Of a stretch of DNA of 64,000 nt, positions 1 to 8,821 are shown one piece after another. Position 1 is the first letter of the stretch; every line of letters begins with the position of its first letter. Source of the DNA: an uncultured Anaerolineae bacterium (GTDB lineage Bacteria > Chloroflexota > Anaerolineae > Aggregatilineales > Phototrophicaceae); contig CAKQCB010000001.1 of NCBI GenBank assembly GCA_934216615.1, forward strand, positions 248,001 to 312,000. Direction: 5' to 3'. Both the position numbers and the translations under genes were made by a program. The notes beneath the pieces are model-generated. The model was not told the DNA's origin, ran no database searches, and saw only the letters and a program-made list of their open reading frames with translations.

Positions 1-16
1 AACTTCGCATGAAGTT

Positions 17-1075
17 TTACACATTTTCCCTAACGACGGGAACATCAAACCATATGGTGGTGCCTTCATCCAAAACGCTATTGATGATACAACTGATCCC
101 CAGATTATCGAGTATTGATTTTGTAATTGATAAGCCAATTCCTAAACCTTCATAGGGTTGGCTTTTATTGGAATGAAGTTGATAAAACGTATCGAAGACT
201 TTGTCAGCAGTATCTTTATCCATGCCAACCCCAAAGTCCTGAATCTGAATACGCACCACGTTGTCGATGTGTGTGTAAGTGACGAGAACTTGGTCTTTAC
301 TATTCTTGAGGGCGTTGATGATGAGTTCTTGCATCACGATGCCAATTTTTTTCGCATCCGTAAGCAGTGCCGGTATCCCTACTGGGTAAGTGATTGTGAT
401 TCTATCAACTTCGTCGGTATGCGGAAAATGCTTTTTAATCGTCTTGAGCGCGAAATAGTAAGGGTCTAACGCGTGACAGGCTTCTATTTTAACTGGCCCT
501 AATTCGCGTAGTGATCTTAACCGTGTGAGGTGGGTTTCAAGACGGCTCGCGGCCTGTAGTACCATATCAAGAGTGTTCTCTGCATACCCCGCTTGATCTT
601 GGAGTTGTTTCAACCCCGCTTTAATGTGATGGATCGGCGTGGCGAATTCATGCACCACCGTATTGAGAACATTACTGCGTAACATCTCCAATTGTTGATC
701 TTTGAGCGACTGAAAATGTCTATTTTGGCTGAGACGGTTGCAATTTGTCGTGATGTAGTGCGTATCCGCAGGGGCGATAAAGTCGATCATTTCGTATTCG
801 CTCAACGCGGATGGACTATCGCAGACACACAGCAAGTAGGTAGCAAAGGGTTTTGGCTTGTTCAGCAGTCCCTTTAAATTGGATATGCGAATTGTGTTGC
901 AGTCAATCAGGGTGATGAGCGGGGACAGATCACGCAGTTCTTCTAGGTGAGCGCGTCGTGTGGTGATGCGGAAGAGATGGATATCAAACGCTTCAGAAAG
1001 CTCATCGATTGTCTCGTTCATCCACGCTTGATTTTGGTTTTGAGTGAGTATGGCAAGGGCTGGCTTGCGTGACAT
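17..1075 (-). CDS. Sensor histidine kinase (cytoplasmic, orphan)
   Basis: Two-component sensor kinase of 352 residues. Residues 1-120 form an alpha/beta region that resembles a degenerate receiver or sensor domain of unknown ligand. A HisKA-like dimerisation helix follows, with the phospho-acceptor in HEFATP (His142). The ATPase domain has an N-box around QELIINALKNS, a G1 box DFGVGM and a G2 box GLGIGLS. No membrane segment is visible, so it is probably soluble. No response regulator sits beside it inside the window; its partner may lie left of position 1 or be unlinked. The stop codon is only 16 bases from the window edge. Family assignment is firm; the input signal is unknown. Confidence 0.88.
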   Translation of the reverse strand: MSRKPALAILTQNQNQAWMNETIDELSEAFDIHLFRITTRRAHLEELRDLSPLITLIDCNTIRISNLKGLLNKPKPFATYLLCVCDSPSALSEYEMIDFIAPADTHYITTNCNRLSQNRHFQSLKDQQLEMLRSNVLNTVVHEFATPIHHIKAGLKQLQDQAGYAENTLDMVLQAASRLETHLTRLRSLRELGPVKIEACHALDPYYFALKTIKKHFPHTDEVDRITITYPVGIPALLTDAKKIGIVMQELIINALKNSKDQVLVTYTHIDNVVRIQIQDFGVGMDKDTADKVFDTFYQLHSNKSQPYEGLGIGLSITKSILDNLGISCIINSVLDEGTTIWFDVPVVRENV

Positions 1076-1104
1076 ATTCTGTCGCTTATATGCTCATGGT
1101 GAAT

Positions 1105-1473
1105 CTACGCATTAGGGTCATCGTCCATCGACTCTAACGCTTGGATAAAGGCATCTAAATTTGGACGTTCTTGGTTACATTCAGAACAACCCACATAAGG
1201 ATCGGCGATTGGTTTTTTATGCTTACTGCATGTTGCAATCAGTTCTGTACGACGGCCAAGCCCTAATAAAACAGGTTTGAAGCGTAAGGTCAGGGCTAAG
1301 TTCGGGTTGGCATTCGCTTGTAGAATATCGGGTACAGGACATTTTGAGCAATCAGACGGTTTCCACGGCAGAGACCCATCATGTTCGTCTACTAATCGAC
1401 ATTCCTGCACATTACGCCCACGGTGAAAATCTTGATAATAATAGCGACATTCTTTACCCGCTGGAGTACGCAT
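1105..1473 (-). CDS. Small Cys-rich protein, unknown function
   Basis: A 122-residue soluble protein that I do not recognise by function. It has seven cysteines (about positions 9, 25, 42, 45, 82, 95 and 98), including two CxxC-type pairs (CSKC near 42-45 and CSEC near 95-98), plus nearby His residues. This suggests a zinc or Fe-S site. It lies between the histidine kinase (29-bp gap) and dinG (131-bp gap) on the same strand. The C-terminus is acidic. It looks like a conserved hypothetical rather than a chance frame, because it fills the gap and its Cys pairs are regularly arranged. Confidence 0.7.
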   Translation of the reverse strand: MRTPAGKECRYYYQDFHRGRNVQECRLVDEHDGSLPWKPSDCSKCPVPDILQANANPNLALTLRFKPVLLGLGRRTELIATCSKHKKPIADPYVGCSECNQERPNLDAFIQALESMDDDPNA

Positions 1474-1499
1474 CTAACATCCTACAGTTTCCAAGAACA

Positions 1500-1531
1500 G
1501 TAGTCTAATCTCTAAATTCGGATCAGACTAC
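1500..1531. repeat. Inverted repeat downstream of dinG
   Basis: An 11-base inverted repeat with one mismatch (arms 1500-1510 and 1521-1531) around a 10-base loop. It lies in the gap after dinG on the minus strand. A good T-run does not follow in that direction, so it may be a weak terminator, an mRNA 3' hairpin or an operator for the downstream gene. Confidence 0.4.
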
Positions 1532-1604
1532 CGTTCAATCCTAACATATAAAGGTGAAGTTTAAAGCGGATTACCGTTTGAATCTCGTGATGATTGAGTT
1601 TAAA

Positions 1605-4385
1605 TTATTTCAGCCATTCCGCTGCCCGTTGCCCTAAATTTTGGAGGGGTTCAATCAAGACATCACAATCGGGCAGGGCATCGATAAAAGCACGCCCATA
1701 ATTTTTATTGGTTACGCGCGAATCTAAAATCACCACCACGCCGCGGTCTGTCTGCGTGCGGATCAACCGTCCAAACCCTTGACGGAAGCGTAAGAGCGCG
1801 TCGGGCAGGGTAAATTGATTGAACGCATCTTGATAGGTCGCAGAGCGCGCCGCAAATACTGGGTCGGTCGGCACGGTGAAGGGCAAGCGAACAATCACTA
1901 ACCCGCTCAAAGAATCCCCCGGGATATCGACCCCTTCCCAAAAACTTCGTGTGCCTAATAACACCGCTTTTTTAGAATTCTTGAAACTTTCCACTAACGT
2001 TTGGCGACTGTTGCCGTCGGACTGGTCAAACACGCTGATGTTGCCTAATGCCAAACGTGGTGTGATCGCCTGTGCCGTTTGCTTTAACTGCTGATAGCTG
2101 GTGAAAAGGGCTAAGACGCGACCTTCCAGCGTCGCCGCTAACTCGATGATGGCGCGTTCCACTTGTTGCTGATAGCGCTGTTTGTCGGTCGGTTCGGGCA
2201 TATCTTTAGGCACAAACACCAGCGTAGATTCTTTGTAGTTGAAGGGCGAACCCAGTGAGATCGATTCGACCTTTTGCGCGTGTAGGCGATCTTGTAAGAA
2301 CGTGAACTCGCCGTTCACATGCAGTGTCGCGCTGGTCAAGATCACCGAATCTTTTTCATTCCACAAAAACTCTTCCAACATCGATCCGATATGTAATGGG
2401 GCGCTGTGGAGCGTGATGTTTTCATGATCTTGTGGCAGGGCAAACCAATAAATAACGTTGGGATCGGGCACTTCTACAAAGGCATCAATGATTTGATAGG
2501 CTGATAAAAAGAACCGTTGCGTGGATGTCAACGCGGCGATCAGGTCAGCGCCTTCGTCACCGAGTTGAGCTTCATATTTGGTTACCCCTGCGCTCAATTG
2601 GCGTAATGCATCGCTGATGGCTTGTATAAATTCCTTGAGGTTTCCCCATACGGATTGAACTTGCGAGACTTCTAGCTTGGCGCGGACTTCGGGCGTGATG
2701 CGAATTTGCATCAGGTACTCTCCACGCGGAAGGCGTAGTTCTTCCAAAAATTCGCGGAAGGTGCCGAACAGACGGGAAATGTGAATTTCCATCGCGCCTG
2801 ATGCGCTTTGAACCCCCTCCACAAAATTGAGATATTTCTCGCGTTCGCGCTCGTTCAGCACATTTTCAAGCGTGTTGAGCAAACTTCCCAATAACCCTTT
2901 GCGCACGCCACCAAGATCAACGATGCGACGGCGTAGCGTTAGCTCATCTAGGTGGAAGCTCAGGCCATTGGTGACGGCTTCTTCAATGTGATGCGCTTCA
3001 TCCACAATCACATGCCGATATTCCGGCAGGACACGGCTTTCAGTCATCGCGTCAGAGATGAGAAGGGCGTGATTAGCAATCACAATATGCGCGGCTTCGG
3101 CAGCTTTACGCGCTTTGTAGAAGGGGCAAGTACCGCCCATTTCGATGCGGCATCTTTCTGTGGTACAGCCTTCATCTTCGGCGCTGAGTCGGTTCCAGAT
3201 ACTGCCTTCATCCGGCCCGCGCAAACTGATCTCGCCCCGGTCTCCAGACCCACCCGCCGCTAACCAAACCAAAATCTTAGCGAGCATACGTAATTCTTCG
3301 ATAGAGTTGGGCTTGCGACGACGCATAGCGGCCAGCCGACGCGGGCATAGATAATTACTGCGCCCCTTCATGACCGCCGCTTGCAGTGGGGTATCTAAAA
3401 CATTTTGTAAGTTAGGGATGTCTTTTTGGATCAGTTGATCTTGTAAATTGATCGTGTTGGTGGCGACGACCACGCGCTCATTATTGCGAATCGCCCATAA
3501 CGCCGCTGGGGTCAAATATGCCAGCGATTTCCCCGTGCCTGTGCCTGCTTCAATAATTTCGTGATACGAATCATTAAACGCACTGGCGATTTCTGTCGCC
3601 ATTTTTAACTGTTGAGGGCGGTTTTCATACGCTTCATCTTGTTGAGCGAATGCGCCTTCTGGCCCTAAAACATCGAGAATATCATGATCGCTGACGCGGT
3701 CGCGATATTCGCTGGCTTTCAGCGGTTGCTTGACCTCTTTGACTGGGGCGAAGGCGCTGAACGTCGCATCCCCGCTGATGCGACCAGGGGAAGCGCTTCG
3801 TTCATGCAGTAAGGCTTCAAAAAATGGACGTGCATCCCATGAAAAGTTTTGTGCTAATTCGGTGATTTCCCGCAAAATATGAAACGGGATGTCATGCGCA
3901 ATCGTCCACAAGTGAGTATATAACTTGGCGGTAGCGTGGGCATCGAATAAGGCGCGGTGAGCATTTTGAATGTCAAACCCAATCGCGTGGGTGAGGCTGG
4001 TTAGATTATACCGTGCGGCAGTTGGCATAATCACCGAGGCTAATTCATACGTGTCGAGGCGAACGTTTTGTTTCAAAATCCCACGATGATTGAGGAAGCT
4101 AGCATCAAAACTGATGTTATGCGCGACCCAAGGGCTTTGACCTACAAAACTCGCTATGAGGGGCATTACCTGTTGAACCCCCGGCGCATCGTACACATCT
4201 TCTTGTTGAATCCCTGTGAGTTGGGTGATTTGAGGCGGAATTTTTCGCCCAGGGTTTACGAAAATGGAGAATGTATCGATCACCTCTCCATCTTTAAAGC
4301 GAACTGCACCGACTTCGATAATCTCATCTTTGACAGGATCAAACCCTGTTGTTTCTAAATCTAAAGCAACCAGTTCGCCGCGCAT
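1605..4385 (-). CDS. dinG: DnaQ-DinG fusion: 3'-5' exonuclease / DEAD-like helicase
   Basis: A 926-residue XPD/DinG-family superfamily 2 DNA helicase with an N-terminal DEDDh exonuclease domain. Residues 1-170 carry the exonuclease motif LDLETTG and a later HRALFDAHAT motif. The helicase has Walker A GTGTGKS (about 280) and Walker B DEAHH. Four cysteines between them (YLCPRR, GCTTERC, TCPFY) match the Fe-S cluster site of XPD/DinG enzymes. The C-terminal motifs GTRSFWEGVD and RFRQGFGRLIR match helicase motifs V and VI. This two-domain form is known from Firmicutes and Chloroflexota. It probably acts in resolution of DNA structures and repair. The ATG at 4385 begins directly with the exonuclease strand, so the start is well supported. 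Confidence 0.95.
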   Translation of the reverse strand: MRGELVALDLETTGFDPVKDEIIEVGAVRFKDGEVIDTFSIFVNPGRKIPPQITQLTGIQQEDVYDAPGVQQVMPLIASFVGQSPWVAHNISFDASFLNHRGILKQNVRLDTYELASVIMPTAARYNLTSLTHAIGFDIQNAHRALFDAHATAKLYTHLWTIAHDIPFHILREITELAQNFSWDARPFFEALLHERSASPGRISGDATFSAFAPVKEVKQPLKASEYRDRVSDHDILDVLGPEGAFAQQDEAYENRPQQLKMATEIASAFNDSYHEIIEAGTGTGKSLAYLTPAALWAIRNNERVVVATNTINLQDQLIQKDIPNLQNVLDTPLQAAVMKGRSNYLCPRRLAAMRRRKPNSIEELRMLAKILVWLAAGGSGDRGEISLRGPDEGSIWNRLSAEDEGCTTERCRIEMGGTCPFYKARKAAEAAHIVIANHALLISDAMTESRVLPEYRHVIVDEAHHIEEAVTNGLSFHLDELTLRRRIVDLGGVRKGLLGSLLNTLENVLNEREREKYLNFVEGVQSASGAMEIHISRLFGTFREFLEELRLPRGEYLMQIRITPEVRAKLEVSQVQSVWGNLKEFIQAISDALRQLSAGVTKYEAQLGDEGADLIAALTSTQRFFLSAYQIIDAFVEVPDPNVIYWFALPQDHENITLHSAPLHIGSMLEEFLWNEKDSVILTSATLHVNGEFTFLQDRLHAQKVESISLGSPFNYKESTLVFVPKDMPEPTDKQRYQQQVERAIIELAATLEGRVLALFTSYQQLKQTAQAITPRLALGNISVFDQSDGNSRQTLVESFKNSKKAVLLGTRSFWEGVDIPGDSLSGLVIVRLPFTVPTDPVFAARSATYQDAFNQFTLPDALLRFRQGFGRLIRTQTDRGVVVILDSRVTNKNYGRAFIDALPDCDVLIEPLQNLGQRAAEWLK

Positions 4386-4458
4386 TTAAAATCCATTTCT
4401 TCACTGATATAACGAACTCTCGTTCTAACATTTGCGAAGTATAGCATATTCAGGAAAC

Positions 4459-4487
4459 AAAACAGGACGTGATACACGTCCTGTTTT
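4459..4487. terminator. Intrinsic terminator after the PstS-like gene
   Basis: A perfect 13-bp stem (4459-4471 with 4475-4487) around a 3-base loop, with A-rich and T-rich arms that give a U-run in the minus direction. It sits just after the stop of the tandem binding-protein gene and upstream of dinG, so it separates the two transcripts. Confidence 0.85.
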
Positions 4488-4514
4488 AGAGTTTATAACG
4501 TGGTGAAGAAGCGT

Positions 4515-6518
4515 TTAACTTTCAGGGGTTGCTTCTTCAGTAGGTTCAACCTCAACGGTCGCTTCTTCTGTTTCGGTTGCTTCAGGCGTGGCTTCAGTTG
4601 TTGCTTCTGTTGCTTCTACTGGAGCTTCTTCCGTTGCTTCGGCTGAGGCATCGCCAGCTTCTGCGGTTGCTTCAGGGGTGACTTCAACCAACGCGGCGGT
4701 GTTCGCGGCATCAAATGCGACGACCAGCGCTTCACGTAAGTTGTTCAGTGAACCGTAGCTCACCCCAACGATATTCGCGGCGGTGAATTGGGCGAAGTTG
4801 AAATCATCGGCTAAATACCACAGCAGGGATTGAACTTCTGGACGTCCCAAAGCGGATTGGCTAACCAGTAATGTCAGCGGTTGGGTCAAAACGTAGGAAC
4901 CATCTGCAATCGTGGCTTCAGATGGGGTTACACAGCCATCGCCTGCATCAACGCCCACCAATTGAACATTGGCTTGGTTGCTTTCAACAATCTGCTGATA
5001 TTCCGCCCATGTGAAGTAACCGAGCGCACCTTCAACATTGGCGATTGCGGCGGCGCGGAACAATGGGGCCGCATTAAATTGAGCGGGTTCGCCATCGACA
5101 CGGTTGCTCACAGTGGCCTCTGAAAGTTGTGCCATGAGCAAGTCTGCGGTGAGCGAGTGTTCAGACGATTGGAACAAGGTGAGGGCAGTTTCTGGGAAGC
5201 TGGCATCCACTTGGTCCCATGTTTCAACGGTACTTGCTGAAGCTGCGCTCCATGTGGTCAAGAGTTGTTCGGTGGTCATGCAGGTCAGATAGTCTGATGC
5301 GCCGTTCCCCACCAAGACGACGGTTTGGAAACCTAATGGGAAGGTTTCGACAACCACATTGGTTTCTGCACAGGCGGCCAATGTTTCGTCAGTCACGGCG
5401 GTATGGGTCAAGACGATGTCGGTGGCGTTACTGCACAGGTTGCGTAAGCCTGCTTCAGTTCCTTGGAAGGTTGAAGTGACGGTGACCGTCGCATACGTTC
5501 CGGTGAATGCGCTCGACACAGCGCTGAAATAAGGCTGGGCACTCCCTGCACCCTGAACTTGGATCGTCCCCAAAATTTGAGAGGCGGGCGTAAAGGTTGC
5601 GCGTTCACGGCTGAATACACGTCCTACCGTTTCATTGGCGAGGATTTCTGCGTTTTCGGCAGACACGCTCTCAGCAGGCACGGTGTATGAGGCTTCTGCA
5701 AGTGTCCCTCCAAGCAAGCTGTCGATGACTTCGGTCATGCCCGCTTTGCTCAAGGAGGCTGCATTCACATAGACGTAAATATTGTTCGCGGCGGTATAAA
5801 GGCCGTCATCTACATTTTGCGCGGTTGGGCTGGTGCACCCTGCGGCGGTGGAGTTGTATTGCAACACGCGGACATCGTCACCCAGTAGTGAGGCTTGCGC
5901 TAACGAAGTGATCACCAACGCATTAGGGTCTGCGGTCACCACATCAGTGACCGACGCATCTTCTAAGCTGAGCGCATCACTGCGGAAGCCATCCCCTTCA
6001 ACGAGGGTATCGAGAAGGGCATATTCCGATGTTGTAGTGTTAGGGAGATAAATAACCACGGGCGCTGAAGGGTTGGTTGCATTGACAAGCGACCAATCCG
6101 TCACAGTGCCTTCTGCGCTTGGGGCTAACAGTGCGTTCAGCTCCAGCGTGGCGATACATTGATTAAAAGATGATTCTGGACTGCTCACAAAGGCTAAAAT
6201 GTTGTAGCCAATAAGGAATTCGTGAAATTGAATACTGTTTGCTGTACAAGGAAGTTCTTCACTTGCTTCAAGGGCGCGGGTTGCAGTGGCAATGTCGGCA
6301 GTCCCTGCACAGAATGCTTGGAAACCGCTTGTTGTTCCTGTCACCTCTACGGTAACATCTTGTCCAGTTTCAGCAGATGCTGCTTCAAGGATTGGGGTTG
6401 AAAGCCCAGACCCGACTGCTGTAATAGGCTCTTCTTGGGCTAACATTACTTGTGTTGATAAAGTGAAAAAAAGCGCGACCAAGGTAATTAACCCGATCCC
6501 GCGGTAAGGGTGGCGCAT
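4515..6518 (-). CDS. Secreted tandem PstS-like substrate-binding protein
   Basis: A 667-residue exported protein. Residues 1-27 form a signal peptide ending near MLAQ, with no lipobox Cys. Two periplasmic phosphate-binding-type domains follow: the first starts with ITAVGSGLSTPIL, the second with IQVQGAGSAQPYF. Each has the SG/GT pattern and the Cys pairs of PstS-like proteins. The last ~55 residues are a low-complexity Ala/Thr/Glu tail with repeated EATE units, probably a wall-proximal stalk. I chose the ATG at 6518 over an upstream in-frame start because an AAGGAG ribosome site lies at 6528-6533 and a signal peptide begins there. No pstCAB permease genes are nearby, so the ligand and the transport role are uncertain. 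Confidence 0.85.
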   Translation of the reverse strand: MRHPYRGIGLITLVALFFTLSTQVMLAQEEPITAVGSGLSTPILEAASAETGQDVTVEVTGTTSGFQAFCAGTADIATATRALEASEELPCTANSIQFHEFLIGYNILAFVSSPESSFNQCIATLELNALLAPSAEGTVTDWSLVNATNPSAPVVIYLPNTTTSEYALLDTLVEGDGFRSDALSLEDASVTDVVTADPNALVITSLAQASLLGDDVRVLQYNSTAAGCTSPTAQNVDDGLYTAANNIYVYVNAASLSKAGMTEVIDSLLGGTLAEASYTVPAESVSAENAEILANETVGRVFSRERATFTPASQILGTIQVQGAGSAQPYFSAVSSAFTGTYATVTVTSTFQGTEAGLRNLCSNATDIVLTHTAVTDETLAACAETNVVVETFPLGFQTVVLVGNGASDYLTCMTTEQLLTTWSAASASTVETWDQVDASFPETALTLFQSSEHSLTADLLMAQLSEATVSNRVDGEPAQFNAAPLFRAAAIANVEGALGYFTWAEYQQIVESNQANVQLVGVDAGDGCVTPSEATIADGSYVLTQPLTLLVSQSALGRPEVQSLLWYLADDFNFAQFTAANIVGVSYGSLNNLREALVVAFDAANTAALVEVTPEATAEAGDASAEATEEAPVEATEATTEATPEATETEEATVEVEPTEEATPES

Positions 6519-6572
6519 GTTAAAATGCTCCTTGCAATCGGTCATATGACGTATAATAGGAAGTCGCAAGCC

Positions 6573-6600
6573 ATTGTACTGTTGACTGAAGAATTGTCTA
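6573..6600 (-). promoter_or_regulatory. Sigma-70-like promoter for the PstS-like gene
   Basis: On the minus strand a TAGACA -35 (6595-6600) and a TACAAT -10 (6573-6578) are separated by 16 bases, about 55 bases upstream of the chosen ATG. Each box matches five of six consensus bases. The same divergent gap holds a plus-strand TTGACT at 6582-6587 with a weak -10 that could serve the globin gene. Confidence 0.55.
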
Positions 6601-6626
6601 GGCATAGTTTACTGATAGGTTTATGA

Positions 6627-7010
6627 ATGAGTGACTTGCACGAGAAAAGTGTTTTTGAACGGGTTGGCGGAGAACCGATAATTCGCCAATTGGTGGATGT
6701 GTTTTATGAAAAAGTAGTCGCAGATACCCCCCTCCGTTCAATTTTTCCTGAGGATTTAGAAGAAGGTAAAGAGTATCAATACCTTTTTATTATGCAACTT
6801 TTCGGCGGGCCGACCGTCTATTCTCAACAACGCGGGCATCCTCGTTTAAGAATGCGGCACATGCCTTTTGTGATTGATCGTGATAAGAAAGATCGCTGGT
6901 TGAAACATATGCTGGATTCTATCGATGAAGTGGGTATTCAAGACCCAGAGCGGGCGACGATGCGTGAATACTTTGTACGCGCCGCCGAACACATGATTAA
7001 TCGTGATTAA
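6627..7010 (+). CDS. glbO: Truncated haemoglobin (group II, GlbO-like)
   Basis: A 127-residue 2-on-2 globin. The start FERVGGEPIIRQLVDVFYEKV is the typical truncated-globin helix A/B region (shown here only as a recognisable pattern of FxxxGG and FY). The proximal haem-ligand His lies in LRMRHMPF, and the sequence around GGP and HPRLRMRH fits group II (trHbO). These proteins bind O2 or NO and are often linked to respiration or nitrosative stress. It is divergent from the PstS-like gene and precedes a small membrane-protein gene by 36 bp. Assignment is strong; the physiological role is inferred. Confidence 0.93.
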   Translation: MSDLHEKSVFERVGGEPIIRQLVDVFYEKVVADTPLRSIFPEDLEEGKEYQYLFIMQLFGGPTVYSQQRGHPRLRMRHMPFVIDRDKKDRWLKHMLDSIDEVGIQDPERATMREYFVRAAEHMINRD

Positions 7011-7046
7011 CTGCTCTTAAAACTGTAGAAAAGAAAGGGCTTTTTT

Positions 7047-7472
7047 GTGGCACAGAAGACTGGGCAATCTCCTTTTAGTCAGCTTACGAACGCCTATTAC
7101 GGTTGGGTGATCTCTCGTCCGCGCATCGTCCGCTTCATCTTTGCGATTTTAGTGGCGGCGGGGGCGGTGTATCTGATCTTTCCAGCTATTGATAGTGTTT
7201 ATCTTCAGAACTTTGTCAGCTTTGAAACTGTGATGGTGCCTTCGTTGATCTCTGCCGTCATTGGGATCGCCATTTTTGCATACGGGTATTGGGCGATTGT
7301 GGGTTTCCCCAATGAAAAACCCACGGTTTCACGCGCCCCGTTCTATATTATTGTAGGGACGTTGGTGGTTCTGTTGGCATTTATGCTGTTTGTCCAGTTG
7401 ATTGCCAATGTTTTAAATGCAAATAATTCTGCCAACGAAACCTTAAGTCTGATCTTTACTCAGTACATATAG
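7047..7472 (+). CDS. Small three-helix membrane protein, unknown
   Basis: A 141-residue protein starting at GTG, with a purine-rich AGAAAGGG site about 7 bases upstream. Three hydrophobic stretches (about residues 27-48, 58-85 and 96-125) predict an integral membrane protein. No catalytic motif is visible. It follows the globin gene closely on the same strand and may be co-transcribed. Its last 30 bases overlap the 3' end of thyX in convergent orientation. Confidence 0.75.
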   Translation: MAQKTGQSPFSQLTNAYYGWVISRPRIVRFIFAILVAAGAVYLIFPAIDSVYLQNFVSFETVMVPSLISAVIGIAIFAYGYWAIVGFPNEKPTVSRAPFYIIVGTLVVLLAFMLFVQLIANVLNANNSANETLSLIFTQYI

Positions 7473-8174
7473 TTCGAAGGCTTCCGCTGTCCATGGAAGC
7501 AAGGGTTTGAAGAACGATTCATACAGGGCTTCTGCATAAACGCGGATTTCATATTGCGCGTCTTGTGCCATGCGCAGACGGATGAAATTCATCAAATTGA
7601 GCGCGTCTACTTTGAGCACCCATGTGTAATACACGCTGAAACCGGGCAAGAAAAGGCGCGCCATTTCTTTAGAAACGCCTTTTTCAAGCGCGTTTTCATA
7701 CAGCTTATAACTCTCGTCGTAAAACTTGAGTAACTGCTGGCTGAGTTCAGCATCAACTTCGGGTTCTACCGTCCCCTCGCTGGCTTGTTTATTGCTCTTA
7801 GATTGCATGCGCCATACTGACGGCACATAAAAATCATTTTCTTCAAATGGGGTGTAACGTCCGGATTGTGCGTTTGCATTTTGATAATGAAACGTGCGGT
7901 GACGTACCCACTGCCACCATGTGACCAGTGGGGCATGCACGCGAAATTTAAACTCCACCATTTCAAACGGGCTGGTGTGATGATTGCGAAGCAAATAAAA
8001 CAGTAATTTCTTATCGGCTTCGAACCCTTTGCTTTCCCCTAAAAAACTGACCCGCGCCGCATTCACAATCGCGACATCCCCAGAAACTTGAGCGGCAGGG
8101 TGGGGCATCACATCTACCAATTCAACCCAGCCTTTATCAAGAACTTCAACACGTTTTCCAATTAATTCTTGCAT
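7443..8174 (-). CDS. thyX: Flavin-dependent thymidylate synthase
   Basis: A 243-residue ThyX, which makes dTMP from dUMP using FAD, NADPH and methylene-tetrahydrofolate. The signature begins with RHR and ends with SGRYTPFEE, but ten residues lie between RHR and the Ser instead of the canonical seven, so a three-residue insertion appears in the substrate-binding loop. Other conserved regions are present, such as HHTSPFEMVEF near the N-terminus and the DALNLMNFIRLR stretch near the C-terminus. No thyA was seen in the window. The 3' end overlaps the convergent membrane-protein gene by 30 bases. Confidence 0.94.
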   Translation of the reverse strand: MQELIGKRVEVLDKGWVELVDVMPHPAAQVSGDVAIVNAARVSFLGESKGFEADKKLLFYLLRNHHTSPFEMVEFKFRVHAPLVTWWQWVRHRTFHYQNANAQSGRYTPFEENDFYVPSVWRMQSKSNKQASEGTVEPEVDAELSQQLLKFYDESYKLYENALEKGVSKEMARLFLPGFSVYYTWVLKVDALNLMNFIRLRMAQDAQYEIRVYAEALYESFFKPLLPWTAEAFELYVLSKDQT

Positions 8175-8212
8175 GATGTTTTGTAGGCCTTTAACTGTTG
8201 AGCGAAGAACAT

Positions 8213-8788
8213 CTAATTAACAAAATATTGGAGTGCTAAACGCATCCGTTCTTCAAATTCATTGACTGTGTCTATCGGGATTGCATTGATCGCCGCTTGA
8301 GCTTCGCTCACGCTGTATCCAAACGAAATGAGCGCGTCCAATACATCTTTATTCACATCGTTAAACGCAGGCGCATTAATTAGACCATCCGCACCTTTGA
8401 TCTTGCCTTTGAGTTCAAAAATGATCTTCTCTGCCGTCTTTTTCCCAACCCCAGGTACCCGCGTGAAGGCTTCGGCTTGACCGCCCGCAATCGCGCTGTG
8501 CAAACGGTCTAGGCTCATCGTGCCTAGAATATTGAGCGCCATGCGCGGGCCGACACCGCTCACTGTGATGAGTTTTTCAAACATTTCACGTTCGGTAATG
8601 GTGCTGAATCCATATAGGGTGAGCGAGTCTTCGCGGACGATCAAGATCGTGTGCAAAAAAATCGCATCGCCCACCGCGCTTGTCAGCGTGTTGAATGGAA
8701 CATAGACTAAATACCCAACACCGCCCACCGTAATGACCACACGGTCAGACAGAATAGACGCGAGCTTTCCTTCTAAACTAGCTATCAT
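8213..8788 (-). CDS. ruvA: Holliday junction helicase subunit RuvA
   Basis: RuvA of 191 residues. It binds four-way junctions as a tetramer and recruits RuvB. Domain I starts MIASLEGKLASI. Domain II has two helix-hairpin-helix motifs (VSGVGPRMAL and VPGVGKKTAEKII). A short C-terminal domain III (about 145-191) contacts RuvB. It is the last gene of a yebC-ruvC-ruvA operon, 33 bp after ruvC. The partner ruvB lies about 29 kb away at 37880-38905. Confidence 0.97.
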   Translation of the reverse strand: MIASLEGKLASILSDRVVITVGGVGYLVYVPFNTLTSAVGDAIFLHTILIVREDSLTLYGFSTITEREMFEKLITVSGVGPRMALNILGTMSLDRLHSAIAGGQAEAFTRVPGVGKKTAEKIIFELKGKIKGADGLINAPAFNDVNKDVLDALISFGYSVSEAQAAINAIPIDTVNEFEERMRLALQYFVN

Positions 8789-8821
8789 TTCGTGATTTTC
8801 CTATGTAGGGTCGGTGGTCGC

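Noticed and set aside
158..469. 103-residue plus-strand frame opposite the histidine kinase
   Set aside because: It is antisense to a clear kinase domain and has no ribosome site or recognisable domain.
2952..3263. 103-residue frame opposite dinG
   Set aside because: Shadow of the helicase coding strand, with Pro/Arg-rich composition caused by the complementary codons.
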